The notes below the pieces were generated by a model. That model did not search any database, was not told the origin of the DNA, and worked only from the letters and a program-made list of their open reading frames with translations. This document shows, one piece after another, positions 11,923 through 26,244 of a stretch of 64,000 bases of DNA. The first letter of the stretch is position 1, and every line of letters begins with the position of its first letter. The translations under genes and the position numbers were made by a program. This DNA comes from Byssothecium circinans (taxonomy: Eukaryota; Ascomycota; Dothideomycetes; Pleosporales; Massarinaceae), in contig ML976981.1 in the NCBI GenBank assembly GCA_010015675.1, positions 1,348,051 through 1,412,050 of the forward strand, read 5' to 3'.

Positions 11923-14222
11923 GTTCGAAGGGGGCTCATATGGTTGATATGGTGTCTACCTTGCGTTGGATCGTATGAAAGAGGTTGACGGGCTCTTATC
12001 GACTTACTCACGACACGCCCGATCGGCCGACTGGAAGGTACCTTGGCGATTGCAGTTTACCTCGACTACAGCGACACAAAAATCACGCCTCTACGACCGT
12101 TAAACGAACGGACGAACTACTACCTGGAAGCGCACTAGTTCCTCACATCCAATACCCCGTTTCCGAAAGCTAGCGTAATTTACATGTCTCAGCGGCATGC
12201 CGGTAGCTGTACTGAACCAGGGGCACATGCAGCCACCAACCGACTCGGCCCGTGCAGGGTAATGCAGAAGAGAAGGGCCTTCATTAATGTTGTTTGATTG
12301 AGATCGCCACGGTAATAGGTAATTATGTTTCAAGAGGCGATTTATGGAGGAGTTCGGAGGCCGCCGCACATGCGCAGATACGATTTTGATTTGTATAGGT
12401 GTTTACAGTAGTGTTCAGACGACTGCGATGATCTTCAGCGTTTTCGATGTCCTGTATGATAGATACCATATGATAGACTGTATCCATTGTCTTTTTGCAT
12501 ATTCATGGACTTCTCACTGGTGTGACCTTATCATATGCATCACGATATCATATTCCACTTCCATCCAGTCCATCTGCCGTCCTACCCATCCCATCCCATT
12601 CCCTACCTCACCCACACGACCAAAAATAGCCGCCGCGGTCCTACATACCCAGCCCATCGGCAAAAAAGCAAGATTTCCTTCCCAGCCTCGCATCTCCCGC
12701 TCAGCGAGCGTATCGAAACGCGCGCCGTTGATTAAAAATAAAGTAATAGGGGGATATAAGAACATGGAGTCTGGAAAGGTTACAAGGTGCATGCAGGATG
12801 CGGGTTCGCTTAGCCTTGTAGGTACCGTGCGGGGCAGATACGGACATCGCCTTGCGGGCTGACGTTTTGGGAATAGCTGGAGGTGTAAAGGTTGGTCACA
12901 TGTTGTCAGGGTTGCGGGCCGCAATGGTTGCCGGATAGAGGAGGCGCAGGGTGGAGGCAACATCAGAGACAGATGGCGGGGAGATGGAGATCCCGGCTGT
13001 CGATGAAGTGGGTTTGGGCTGGGGAGATGGGGATGAGATAGAGGGTGTTGTTGGACCTTGCGGTGTGTTGTGCAGTATGCGAATGGCGGCGGAAAGAAAT
13101 AAGACGGGTTTAGGGACGGAATGTGTGCTCAGTCTTACTCGAGTATGACGGCGCTGATCTTTTGAACTACTTAGTTACTACTGTACGTACGCATGGCTGA
13201 TTCAAACACTGCCTAGGTTCATTCAGGACGCCGGTGAGAAGCACCTGGCTCGAGGCTGTTCTCGTCCTCTAGCTTCGTGAGAACCTGACGTTACAATGAA
13301 CCATACGGAGTCACTCTCTCGAGTATCCTCACCTTCAGTTTGTGTATGATCCAAGTACTGCCCTACCACACCCTCGTAATAACGGCGCGCCGGCTACAGC
13401 CATTTAAGCACGACGGCAGCGGCGCAGCGCACGAGGTCGACCCACACGCCATCTTGTTACCCCATATATCCTACTACGATAGACACTAAAGGTCCCACCT
13501 GTTCTACCACATACCCGCCTGCCAGGCTGTCACCACACAAAGCCCAACACGAGCTCCCCCACCCGCCACAGAAGCACAGCCCCTCCCGCCGAACCCACAG
13601 TTCAGTTCCATTCTTAGCACTTCCCCTCCGCCCTACATGCCCAAATCTTCGTGGGGATATTCGTGCCATGACGTACAGAAAGGCAGATGGAAGGATCACA
13701 ATATCTCGTATTCACACGTGGAACAGGATGCAGAGGCTAGGGGCTCACCTGTGTGACGTCCTGTGCTGTGCTGTTCTGTGAGTGAGTGGGATGCGTGTTA
13801 TACGAGCTAAGAAATAACGAGCCGTTGAAAAGCCATGCGGGATGTTCACCGATGGTGTGCGATGAGGACCCGTATTGCTCGGCGAGTACGAGATTTGTGG
13901 GCTTGGGGGTGAGGCGTGGGCGAGTAGATGATAAGCCTCCGCCGCTGCTTATGAGAGCGCTGAAACGGAACGAGGAATGTGAGACGTCAAGTCAGAAGCT
14001 GTGTATTAGATTTTTAATCAATGTTCCATGATAATACATGCTACCGAGAAAGAAAGCAGGCAACTCCGGCCATGCAGTGAAACCAGACTTTAACTGTATC
14101 TTTGACATTGTTATCCCGTCGCATCCCGCGAAACTCCAATCTGAGAAAACCCAAGATCCCGATTAAGGATACAGGCCTAAATACCCTGGCCAAAGAAAAT
14201 TGACAGTTGATCAAAATGCAAT
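11923..14222. other. 2.3-kb stretch without a supported gene
   Basis: Several ORFs of 60-170 codons overlap on both strands but show biased, repetitive translations and no splice-consistent extension. A CCCATC/CCATCC-rich stretch lies near 12560-12620. It sits between the convergent 3' ends of the 1104-residue gene and IWS1. Confidence 0.4.
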
Positions 14223-15669
14223 TTATCGTCGTCCGCCACGACCCTTTATCTTCTTCAAAATGTCTTCGCCACCGCCACCATGGCCCCGCTGCCTGTTCTC
14301 GTTGAAAAGAATGTTGCTCTTCGGGACAATGGTATAGGTTTCTCGGCTGGGTTCCATACGGGCACGTACGAAGGTTCGTTGAGGCTCGAGAGCTTTTGCG
14401 CGGGATGCGGCTGCAGCGGCGGCCTGGCTGCTTTGCTGGCTGTTTCGCGTGGGAACATTCCTGAGATCTATGTCAGCTAGAGCAATAAATATACAGAACA
14501 TGACTACGTACGTAGGATCATAGTCAGCTTGGGCGAACTCCTTCTTGCGGTAGTCGTCGTGGCGCTTGAGGATGGGGCGTGTCCATTCCGTGAACAGCTT
14601 CTCGGCTTGCCGCTTGATGGTTAATTCGGGTCGCTTGCTCTTGCAGTAAAAGATGATAACCTTGCCAATGCCAGACGCTACCAGGCTCTCTTTATTCACA
14701 GGTAGCTTCGTGAGAGCTGCGAAAAGCTCCTTCTGAATATCGTAGGCGGGGAGACTACCATCGCTCAGAGGTTCTAAGAAGAAGCGTACGGCCTCAAGTA
14801 GGTTCATCTCGGGGTCGACAATGGATTCCTTGATCGAGTTCCTGTTAAGAAGAGCGACGACTTCGGGGAGGAGCCGAAGTTTGTGCTGCGCCGGCTCGTT
14901 TCGCTTTCGGCCTTCATTGTCGGCTTCAGCTGCTGCTGCCATACGAGTGCGCATATCGCTGATCTCTTCGTCGGCCATTCCGTCCAAGTCGATGTCGCCC
15001 TTCTTGCGTCTGCGTGACGCGCCTGGCTTGATGATGGCATCGATTTGCCGATTAAGAGCGCGTTTCCGACCTACGACTATCAGCATACAAAAATTTAAGA
15101 ACCTAGTCATTGTACGCACGCTCTTCCGGAGTGAGGTTTTCCTCTGGCTCTACCTCAGGACTGGCCCTCGCCTTGCTCTCCTTGCTCTTCTTCGATCGCT
15201 TGCCCCTAGCAGGTGCGACGCCGTCATCACCACCGCTGACCTCGTCATCTTTGTTCTTCTTGCGGCGGGACTTCTCCTGCTTCTTCTTTTTCTTCTTTGG
15301 CTGTTCGCCCTCGCCTTCGGCCCTCTTGCGCTTGTGCACGCCGATCAGGTTGACGTTGGTCTCATCAATCACTTCTGCAGGGCGCTCTTCGATAGCAATG
15401 TTCTCAGCGTCGAAAGCATCCAGTTGGTCGTCGTCGAGCTCTGAGAGGACTGATTCATTGTCTGAGAGACCCGCCTCTTGCACATCGTCCATGTCAGGCA
15501 TCTCGGCCTTCTCCTCTGTCACCTCCATGTCTTGATCAGGATCGCCAATGGGAGGGTTTGGTGTAGCGTTCTCTTCGTCAATCTCGGGGCGCAGGGGGTC
15601 TTCGGGGTCGTTGCCAGCTTCCGGGAGCGGCGAGTTTGAGTGCGAGCTTACGAACTTGACGTTTTCCAT
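14223..15669 (-). CDS. IWS1: Transcription elongation factor IWS1/Spn1
   Basis: Exons 15120-15669, 14512-15070 and 14223-14460 give 449 codons in frame. The N-terminal 180 residues are acidic and then lysine-rich with strong nuclear-localisation character (KRKRAEGEGEQPKKKKKKQE). Residues about 235-335 form the conserved helical TFIIS-N-like domain of IWS1, recognisable from NLLEAVRFFLEPLSDGSLP, AALTKLPVN and LTIKRQAEKLFTEWTRPILK. The C-terminus is basic and Gly-rich. IWS1 binds Spt6 and RNA polymerase II and works in elongation and chromatin maintenance in the nucleus. The start chosen is the ATG giving MENVKF; an upstream in-frame ATG would add about 40 residues without domain character. The first intron uses GTGCGT and the second GTACGT. 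Confidence 0.92.
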
Positions 15670-16476
15670 GACTGAATTTTCAGATTTCTTGGTATTATGG
15701 CGAAGCGCTTTCACTTCTATAAAAGCGCAGGCCAAGTGGGGGTGGATGTAGGTGGGAAACGGCGATGAAATGAAAGAACGACGCAGCATTGAAGAAGGCG
15801 GCCCCGGAACAACGATGTGCCGTGCTGAGTCAGCGCTCTGGCCGCTCCTGTCACGCCAAGGCCTTTGTTTTAGCTTTCCTCAGTCTCCCTCACCACCAAC
15901 CTACCCGTGGACACTCACTTCCCTCACACTTTCCCTCCACGACGCAGTAGCGCGCAACATCAGGCAAAAAATCTGCCCTCTCTGCTTTCCGATAATCTTT
16001 TTCCTCACTTCTACCCCCTCACTAACACCACCCTCGCGCAACAGGCCCGGTTCAGCTCTGTGGCAACCTCTACAAGCTCAACACCAACTCTCCATCGAGA
16101 GCATCCCACAACACTCGGGTTATTACGATCACGCGCTCTTTGGCGCCGGCTGGATTGGTGGAGGAAGGGACTGGGCCTTGGGTGGACTCGGCAGTGGCGG
16201 AGGATCGCGAGTGGTGTCGGTCACTGTTACAAGTACATGGTGCAGGCTCTTTGCTGTCTTTGCCTGGCGAGACATCATAGCTAGCAACAAGGCGAAAAGA
16301 TCAATAGTCTTTGTGTGTTCGAGAGCGCGGAAGCAGTTCGTCCTTTTGTCCCTCTCCGCGAGAGCCAATCTGCCCTGGACCGCCGACGATAGAGCATTAG
16401 CTTTATTCTCTTTTCTCACCCCGCATCTCCCTCATTACATTTCTTTTGCCTAACTCCCTAGCGGTTACTGCCCATC
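15670..16476. promoter_or_regulatory. Shared divergent promoter region of IWS1 and PCF11
   Basis: The two start codons face away from each other across about 800 bases. The region is pyrimidine-rich on the plus strand near 15880-16030, as in many fungal promoters. A 233-codon ORF here (15752-16453) looks like a by-product of base composition. Co-regulation of two polymerase II factors is an inference from layout only. Confidence 0.45.
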
Positions 16477-18808
16477 ATGTCTTCGTCATCTGCTGAGGTC
16501 GCAGCCGACTTCAAGGATGCTCTCCAAGATCTCAAGCTCAATAGTAGACCCGAGATCAGCAACCTAACCATCATCGCGAAAGAGAACACAGAGTATGCCC
16601 AGGCAATATCGCAAGAGCTAGAGAATCATATCCGAACGGTGAGTCCCACTAATCTTGCTCACCTTTTCCACCTTTGGCAATCCTGCCCGTTTAGTTCCTC
16701 TCGTGACACTCGATAATGTGTACATGCTGACCCTTGTTAGACGCGCCCCGAGTGGAAGCTTCCGTCTCTCTATGTGCTTGATTCCATCGTCAAAAATGTC
16801 GGTACTCCATACACCGTCTATCTCGGCCGCAACCTCTACCGCACCTTCATGGATGCCTACCTAGTCATGAGCGAGAGTATGCGCAAGGCCATGGAGGGCC
16901 TACTGAGGACCTGGAAGCAGCCTGTACCCGAGTCGACGGACATGCGCCCCGTCTTCCCTCCTGAAGTCACTGGCGATATTGAGAACGCACTAAACAAGAT
17001 TCGCTCAGCTGTTCAACAGACACCCATCGGCCGACCTACGCATGCGTTACCCCCTAGGCCTGCGACAAACACAGCGTGGAGGAACACTCCGACACCGCCT
17101 CAGAATGGCAACCGATATGCCGCCCCTCAAGATCCGCGAGCACGACCAGTATGTGAAGTAGCCAAATATCCTGTATTTACTAATACGATTTCACAGCCAT
17201 TCGTACCTACGCCACAACAATATAACGGCTACCCACCTATGCCTGGTTCCAACCCTTATGGCACACCTCAACCACAGTCGTTTCCTTCACCCATGTCGTC
17301 GAACGACCTGGAGGATCTGAAGGCAGAAGTGGGCAAGCTTATCTCGAATTCTCAACAGGCTTTTGCCTACAATCCTGCCGATACTGCCCTTCAAACTAAG
17401 TTGCAGGCTCTTTTGCAGCTGAAGAAGGTTCTTGACACGCAGACTCTGCCACCGCAGCAGCTCGAGGCTGTTCGAATGCAGGTTAGAGCCCTGGCGCCAC
17501 CACCTGCACCCACACCTGCACCAGCGCCCGTCTTTGTTCCTCCTGTACCGTTCCCTCCGCCAATGATACAATCACCGCATCAAGTTGCTGCACAGACCTT
17601 TCCACCGCCGGCAGCTAATGCGCCTTTGAACCTCGCCCAGCTGCTTGCCAATGCGACTGCCCGCCCACCGGTGACCCCTACGAACATTCCACCACAGGCT
17701 CCAGCAACGCCAAATCTGGCAGATCTGCTTTCACGCATGTCCTCGCCAGCTCAACCACCATCGATACCAGCTTCTGCTCCTTTCTACCCGCCTCCGTTCC
17801 CCATGCCGCCTGTGGTCTCAACTCCAGTGCAAACACCAAACATACCTGCATCAGTGCCCCCTGTGCCTCCTAACCTGGCCCAACTCCTGGCACAATTCAG
17901 CAAACCTGGAAGCGGTTCGCCAGCGCCTGCCGTGCAGCCTCCGAGTGTTTCGATGGCCCAATTCCAACCGCAGTCGGGAGCTGCAGCACCCATACAAGGT
18001 GGTGCTGACTGGCTTCTCAATGCTATCAAAGGTCTTCCGATTCCGGCTGCGCAAATCAATTTGACTCCATTAGGCTCCGAGCCAATGACGCGGCAGTCAT
18101 CCGCGCCTACAAATTCACTAAACGACATCGAGCTGACAACAGCGTCTCTAAAGAAGTAAGTGTCTCGTTACTGGCGTTGAAAAGACTTCTAACCGTAAGA
18201 AAGGCCTCGATTCCACCTCATATCACGCCTATACGAGGCATATCCGAACCTGTGCTCTACCTGTGGCCGACGATTCGAAGCCACACCGCAAGGCAAAGAG
18301 AAGAAGGCGCGTCATATGGATTGGCACTTCAAGGTTAAGGATCCGGACGTTGCCAAGCGCATTATCCACCGAGGCTGGTACCTCAGCGAGCAGGTACGTA
18401 CATCCCATTTCTTTACACGAGTATTAGCTAAAATTTGAAAAGGAATGGACACTGTACAAAGAAGCCGACGAGACTGCAGCGGACCAACCCGGAAATACAG
18501 CAGCTCCAGCGGTGAAGAGGCAGACGCAGGACCGTTACGTTCCCACCCCCGATAACTATATAAAAGAGACGAATCCGATCTGCAGCACATGCCATGGTGG
18601 TTGGGAGCACTCTTGGAATGCCGAGGCCAACGATTGGGTATTAATGGACTGTCTCAAATTGGGGGAGAAGTACTACCACGCGACGTGTTATGAGGATCTT
18701 GCTCGAGCGAACGGTCTTCCTATGCCCACCACACCAGACTCGGTGCTCGGAAAGCGTAAGGCTGAGGTCGGCACGCCAGCGTCTGGGAAGAAGTTGCGCG
18801 CTCATTGA
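16477..18808 (+). CDS. PCF11: mRNA cleavage and polyadenylation factor Pcf11
   Basis: Exons 16477-16638, 16741-17148, 17197-18155, 18204-18393 and 18443-18808 give 695 codons in frame. Residues 1-135 are a CTD-interacting domain (PEWKLPSLYVLDSIVKNVG), which binds phosphorylated RNA polymerase II CTD. A long Pro/Gln/Ala-rich linker follows, with a helical piece around 225-280. The C-terminus carries two zinc-binding motifs: CSTCGRRF with RHMDWH, and CSTCHGGWEHSW with YHATCY. These flank the segment that in Pcf11 binds Clp1. The protein is a core subunit of cleavage factor IA, acting in 3'-end formation and termination in the nucleus. The second intron has a TACTAAT branch site. Confidence 0.93.
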
Positions 18809-19596
18809 TTTGGCCATGATTTGAGAGGCAGCATGTGGGATAGGAATATTTTCGAGTGGCATTTCTTTTCTGCATAGCGATGGCGTTTTTGGCAAGGGTT
18901 CGCTTGGGCGTAAACCATGGCGGGTAACTGCGTTTGTCTTCTCATTGTCAAGGGCTGCCATGTACAATTGTTCGACCAAGATAGAACTGGGACGAGGTCC
19001 ATAGCAGACTTATGCATCTCTTGATTTCATCATGTCAATCCACGGTGTGGAATTCTTCAATTCTTCAATTGCGAAATGCAGAAGTAATCCTGGGAAATGA
19101 TAGAAGTAAAAGACCATATTCTTTGGGCTACACACCGTACCTACCTCGAATAAGCTTGAAAGAATTCTTATATCCTGGGGTTTCGTTACTACGGGGCTCC
19201 ATGTGTAAGGAGTTCGGTCCGTGTTGGCGGAGAGATGGGTCTGAGCTGGGCGTATGGCTGTCCACATGCAAAGGGTTGTGTGGTACAGCTTGTGAATTAT
19301 TAGCTTCTTCGATTCACTCACGGCTCCTTCTTTACAATCGTATCAAGTTTCCCTACAGAAGATTTGATAGAGATGAATCGCATGTTTGACAGCATCCCCA
19401 TGCCATATCGGACTCCAGCCGACCTCGGCACGGACCAAGCCTTCCTTCCCGCCGAGCGAGCGAGTGGACCAAGCTCCAACCTCATCAGTTTTGTCCGACT
19501 AGCCATTGTCCATCCACCGCACCTCCATCACCGCTGCGAGACACGCGATTCTCCTCTCCTCTCCTCTCCCACCACAACCGCATACACATTGCCGCG
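18809..19596. other. Intergenic region between PCF11 and adenylate kinase
   Basis: No supported gene; presumably the PCF11 3' UTR and the adenylate kinase promoter. A CT-rich run (ctcctctcctctcctctccc, near 19550-19570) lies shortly before the next start codon. Confidence 0.45.
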
Positions 19597-20670
<1,074 letters not shown>

Positions 20671-21119
20671 GTGGCGCGGACTTGCGGGTGTGGGGAGGGC
20701 AGAAGTAAGGTGGATGGACTGGTGGGGTGGCTTGTTCTGGTTTGGCATGAGGAGGCAGTTATGCTTCTCCCACGACTCTTAATGGACTCTCACGCTTGGA
20801 TCTGCTCGGTCACGTCAAAAGTTATACCTCTCTCCCTCCGGTCTCGCCCTGGCTGGAGAGCTCAGGTCATGCACATAGGTTTACTAGTTAGTCGTCGTTT
20901 CGGAGATTCCCTGTACTTGTAAAGAAACGGACGGACGAATGAAATGGCAATTGCACGTGGTGATGGAGTGGCGGACAGGACTGTCTTGTATTGTATGTTT
21001 TTGTCCATTTCTTGTCTCGATATCCTTGATGCTTCATTTGGTCAAGATGAAGAGAGGAGAGGGGGATGCCTGTCTTGATGATGACATACGCTATCAGTCT
21101 TTTATTATGGAAAACAGGT
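20671..21119. other. Convergent intergenic region
   Basis: Lies between the 3' ends of adenylate kinase and the minus-strand membrane protein gene. No ORF worth calling. Confidence 0.45.
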
Positions 21120-22098
21120 TCAACGCTGAGGTAACTCGAACCCTATCTCTCCCGCTTGCAGTTCGAACCGTGTCTCTTGCCCTTGCAACTCGAATTGCTC
21201 ATAACCATTCACTTCATGACACGTAGGCTGTTCACGACCGGTGTATTCCCCCAACTCAGCTCTCTTCGTGGTGTTCTTTCTCCGCCATACCAAAGCCGCA
21301 ATACTCATACTAATCAATACGATCCCAGCAACTGTTAATCCGACCGCAAGTCCAACTTTCAGCTTCGATCCTCCGTCTCCAATAGGATCCGAGCCTGTAG
21401 CTTGCGGTGGTGATGATGAATCAGCCGAAGAGCCAGACGCTGAGGTTGAGAGTGAGGTTCCGTCTGATATCGAGGTCGAAGTTGAAGTTGGGGAAGAGAA
21501 GAATACAGAAGTGTTACTCGTAATCTTCGGAGTCGCGAACTTAGCCGTCGTATACACCAAAGCGTCATCTGCGGTGAATGTCGAGTTCGCGTACGAACAA
21601 CATGCAATATCTACACGTTTGCCGTCCAGCGGCGTGGTGGGAAGGGAACAGCACCACGAGCGCGGGCGGAGACAGTTGTATACTATTGCATTCTCGAAGG
21701 CTGCTCCTATGGAGTACGACGAAGACGCCGGTTAGCCTTCCCAGGAGACAAGGCGGCAATATGCCAATATCAAGGAAAGAGCGCTGAAGGGACAGGAGGA
21801 GAGGAGAGGAGAAGGGAAGGGAAGGGGAGAAAGCAAACGCACCGGCACCAGTACAATACCTCGGGCATGCCTCATCACTAAACGTCCGATCCGTACACCC
21901 ATCTCTCCAATAATTATTCCCGCCATCGGCCCCGTCGTTAGCACAGAGGCCGTTCGTCAGACACAAATCACCCGTCGCGCAGCACGCGCTGTGGTGACCG
22001 TTTGAGATGGCGGTGGTGTTGCACGGGATGTAGATTTCTCTGGCGTTCTTGTTACGCATGGCGCTGCCGTCGGGGTTGTAGCAGGTAGCGGATGACAT
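21120..22098 (-). CDS. Cysteine-rich single-pass membrane protein (280 aa)
   Basis: Exons 21843-22098 and 21120-21706 give 281 codons in frame. The N-terminal half is a Cys-rich ectodomain-like region (ATCYNPDGSAMRN; HHSACCATGDLCLTNGLC; NYWRDGCTDRTF; RSWCCSLPT; RVDIACCSYANSTFT). A Ser/Thr-rich linker follows, then one membrane helix (LKVGLAVGLTVAGIVLISMS) flanked on the inside by WRRKNTTKRAE. The tail contains a repeated ELQ motif near the end (FELQGQETRFELQAGEIGFEL). This layout is widespread in fungi as surface proteins of unknown function and resembles wall-stress sensors in organisation only. No classical signal peptide is seen at MSSATC; an upstream in-frame ATG adds 23 residues, not clearly a signal. 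The intron is 136 bases. Confidence 0.75.
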
Positions 22099-25076
22099 GT
22101 TTCTGCTCTTCTTTTTGTGCTTGAGGGGGAGAAAGTGTAGGGCGGTAAGGCTGAAGGAATGGCGCACTTGCTTGCGTGCGAGGAGGGACGAGAAGAAAAT
22201 GGAGTAATGGAACTCCAGTCGCCCTCTTGCTGTAAATTTGTCTCATGGAAAAGGCCCCCGCCCCAGGTTTCGGGGACTTTTTCTGATACTTGGGGCCAGG
22301 GGCGGGTTCCGACGCCTGATGGGTCTGCAACGGCGGGACTGGGGGTATATACTGTTGAGCGGAGGAGTGATGCTCCATTGTTTCAGCCTTGTTGGTAGAC
22401 ATGCATTGGTAGTCTGAGGGAACTGATGTGATTTGTACTTGGAGACTTGTAGGTTGGGGCTTCAGCTCGGTATGAGGGTGAATCTCAGTGAAATGGATTG
22501 GGCGGCCCTCTATGGGATTTCCTGATTGGCTAAGGAATATCGAAGTAGCAGGAGTAATAGTACACTTTTCTAGTCGAGTATATTTTCGCGCGTCAAGTCA
22601 GAAGTTGTATCGCTTTCCGCAATTTGGGTTTGCTAGAGACGTGTAACGCTTTTGATCTCATTCTGGAAGCTTAATAAACATCATCATCATCGTCGTCGTC
22701 GTCGTCAATCAACGACTTTGATTCGTAAGCGTAGGCGTATAAAAGGCATGCTACTCCTCCGTCTCACTGTCACTTTCCCTTTACAATGCACATAAAGTTC
22801 CTGATGGACTATAAATTTGCCAATATCCTGACGCATGTGAGGACGAGCAGTCCGAAATCCAATTTACTCTTGGACATGGAGGTTTTTTGTCTTTTTCCGC
22901 GTTACTTTTCGCTATCACTCCTCGAATATTGGAAGTTTCAGGCCATCTCTCCATTCAGAAGTCTACCGCACGGCCTACGATGTTTTGAAGGGGAAGGGGA
23001 AGGAGTTGAGATTAAAAAAACCGTTGCCCAGGCGTCATGTTCTGCGGCTCGTCTGATGTTGTTCCTAGGCTAGAAAAGGGGCAGGGCAGAACCATCATGG
23101 ATTTGTGAAGAACTGGCTCTTCTCCTTGTTGTCTTCGAAAATCCGGAGAATATCAAATGTTTGCATTACTTTATATCGTGAAAAAATTAAAAAGAAGGTC
23201 CAACGAATACATGTGGGGAACTGCGCCTGTCTCTCTTCAAAAGATAATGCCCGCCACCAGAAATTTTACAGCTTCGCCGGCATGTGCCTTCTGTCTCCTC
23301 GATTTCATATTTTCCCAACCCACCAAAATGGGCGATATACCATCCATGTAATTTCCTAAGCACCTCATCACTTGTACAGAATCTTGAGCACCGACGAGCA
23401 CTCTTGTTCTCCTTGAAGCGACAGAAAAGACAGCAGGACAGGTTTATGTGGTTTTGTTCCCAAAGGAATCACAACGACACAGTATAGGACTTCTCTCGCT
23501 CCGTCAAAAACGAGACCTCGAATGAGTTCATGTCTGGCTGCTCCCGCTGAGATTCTTCCGCTACCCTTCTGTCGAAAATCATTCCATAGGACTGCATGTG
23601 TGGGAAGCTGTCCGGGGCCTCGATATATCAATAGGTGCTGGAAGCTCCCTATATGACTTCGAAACCCATCACTTCTCTTAAACTTAAAAGAACTATCAAA
23701 CATCATGTGTATCTTGCTCAGGGATGGAGGGAGGAAATGTTAAAACTAAGAAAGAACTCGGGAGAGTATTCTATGGAGCTTGGGAAAGCGTATCCACCAC
23801 ATGATGATATTAAAGACTGTGGGTGAAAATTAATCAGTAAATACAAAAAGCCCCCGGGGGCAGTGTATGGTGTGTCGCGTGGTTTGCGCGCCAAATAGAT
23901 CGACAACGCAGACGATCTGTACTCATGTTCCAAAAATTGCTGTCTTCTTCCAATTAAAGGCCCTACAATAACATTCGATGTCTTTCTTCTGAACCTTCAA
24001 TATCCGGATTCATTATCTGTTTATACTTTCGTCAAAATCTTCAATCATCACACTCATACAATGATCTCAAAATAACATCGGGCCACTAGCTCTTCTATTG
24101 GGTACTAAAATGTATCATTTGGCCCGCACGATGTCGTCTGTTGGGTCCGTTCCCTTCAGGAAATTCTATGGAGAACTTTTCCCCGGAGGTATTCGTCCCG
24201 TCCGGGAGTTCAATCAACAATGAGGTAAATTTGCTGGATAGTCCAGGTTCTTAAGAAGTCAAAAGTACTGCATCATTATGTGACTGGTACTACTCGGTCT
24301 CGAAGATAATAACACAAGAGCTCATGGGTAAGTCTCTCAACGCGGACCCCTTCAGCCCCGGCAGCTCTGATGGACTCCTTACTTGTTCATTCCTCTTTTC
24401 CACCGTAAAATTCTCACAAAGAAGCGATATGCCAAGCAATCGAGCTGCTGAGCTGATACATCGCTCAAAGTTCCAAGCTGTATCATAAATGCATGGGACC
24501 TTCGCACTCGCAGTATTGAATTTCTTTGCCATCCTGGAAGTTGAAAACGGATGGAATCAAATCCATGTCGCCTGCTCGTTTCTAGCTTACATATGCCGTA
24601 TTCCTTTCCCTCGCAGAATTTATCTGGGGTGGTCGGGCTGGAGTTTTTTACAACAAATTACGCTAATCATAATGTTGAGTGTCTAAGCCTTTCTCGAAAA
24701 ATCTACTAGCACACCCTGGTATTATAGCCTTTTCTTCATTCCGCGGACTAAAAGGAAAGCTTCAAAGTTCATGCTAAGAGCTTCTCCTCTGCCCCAGAAC
24801 TCAATGAAAAGCAGATCCGAGACCCGCTCATGGCCTGAGGGGCGCTTGTATTTAAGTCTTGTTACGTTGGGAGAGCTGAAGTATGAATTTGAGTTCTCTA
24901 GTACAAGAAGGAACGTCAACGGCAAATAAGCAGTGCAGAGAAATACGAAAAGTGCGGAGGGGATTTTAATTGGGGTATCTAGCAAGCCAAAAAAACGGTA
25001 ACACTTAAGCTAAGTCTCTTCCTAAGCTTTTAGAGTGGCGGGAGATCGACGGTCTCGTGGATTGAGTCTGGGTGAA
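22099..25076. other. 3-kb gene-poor stretch
   Basis: No gene could be supported. The ORFs are short and lack splice-consistent partners. A minus-strand ORF at 24722-24985 starts with a hydrophobic stretch but has no other support. The left part holds the promoter of the Cys-rich membrane protein. Confidence 0.4.
22679..22706. repeat. Trinucleotide microsatellite (CAT)n-(CGT)n
   Basis: About four CAT units run directly into about six CGT units, in non-coding DNA. Confidence 0.85.
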
Positions 25077-26172
25077 TTATGATCGAACGGCCTTCGACCA
25101 TGCCTTATATTTCCCCACATCAGATGGAAACCCCTCTCTTCCCAAGGCATCTGACAACATAACCGCCCAATTCCGCTTTTTGTCTTTTTCTCCGCTAAGA
25201 TAGAAACCAGCAGAGACCAGTGGCTTCGTGCCCAGCCAGAATCTCGGATAGAATGCAGCAGACTCCCAATCAATGATCCCAACAACGCTTCCATCTTTTC
25301 GTACCATAATGTTTGTGGGCCCAAGGTCCGCATGATAGAAATGAAACTTCGTATGGCCTTCGAGCACATCAGATCCTGAGAACAAAGATTGCAGGTCGTT
25401 CTGAGACCAGGGACCATAAATGTGGGGCTTCCAGGAGGGCTTTGAGTGAGGAGGGGTGACTGTTAAAAAGGGCTCCGCGATGGGACCTCCGCTCGCACTC
25501 ATCAGCTTTTCTGACGTCGATGAGGCCAATGTTTTGCAAAGTTGCGCGACTGTGCCTGCAATCTGCATGTGTTGATCCGCCGAGAGCGAATCCCATGCCT
25601 CATCCAATGTCTGTCCCTCCATGGCTTTGAGAACGAGAAAGGTGCGGTTCCACTCAACATCTACCCATGTGCAGAGAATCTCGGGCGTCGTGACCGAGGA
25701 AGTACTGTTGACGAAGCGGATAATATCGCTTTCAAGTTGCATACCCTGGAGCCAGGACTTGACTTTGATGAACGTGCCCCCAATGCGCCAAACTGCCGCT
25801 GCTGTGCCTCCCTTGTGAACGCGGTCGCTTTCCGGATCACCTGATACGTTCGATCGATTCGAAGACTTGCGAATGCAGTAGGTGTTCCCATCGGCTTCCC
25901 AACTTGTAACAGCGTCGTCGGGCATGCTAACAACGACCTCACAGGAATACTCGGAGCCAAGCATCCAGCAATCCTCTTTTACGCGGATGATAGAGTTCTC
26001 GATAGGAGGGTCCATAAAGCTGTAGATGTCAGCGTAGCCTTCGACAAAAAGTGCAGACTACATACCAGAACATGATAGGCAAAATGTTGTTGTTGATGAT
26101 TGATAGTGCAGATGAAGGGCCTGGAACGGATAGTTGGAGAATGAGAGGGCTGCGAGATTGACTGTCTTCCAT
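25077..26172 (-). CDS. Aminoglycoside phosphotransferase (APH)-family protein
   Basis: Exons 26066-26172 and 25077-26019 give 350 codons in frame, starting MEDSQSRSPLILQL. The kinase-like fold shows a substrate-lobe Lys region (GGTFIKVKSWLQG), the catalytic-loop motif FYHADLGPTNIMVRKDG at about residue 260 and the metal-binding motif GIIDWESAAFYPRFW about 20 residues later. These are the hallmarks of APH/choline-kinase-like phosphotransferases, which are numerous in filamentous fungi with mostly unknown small-molecule substrates. The start is supported by a TATA-like element about 65 bases upstream; an earlier in-frame ATG (26263-26265) would lie upstream of that element. Resistance to aminoglycosides is not implied. 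It stands alone in a gene-poor stretch. Confidence 0.85.
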
Positions 26173-26236
26173 GCCGCTACGTGGCGCGGTTGTATGTACC
26201 ACAAAGAACACGAACTTTACCCCTCCCTTGCTAAAC

Positions 26237-26244
26237 TTTATAAA
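26237..26244 (-). promoter_or_regulatory. TATA-like element of the APH-family gene
   Basis: TTTATAAA, about 65 bases upstream of the chosen start codon on the minus strand, a usual distance for a TATA box plus short leader. Confidence 0.45.

Noticed and set aside
15752..16453. 233-codon ORF upstream of PCF11
   Set aside because: It lies in the divergent promoter/leader; its translation is low-complexity and without domain, and it overlaps other open frames.
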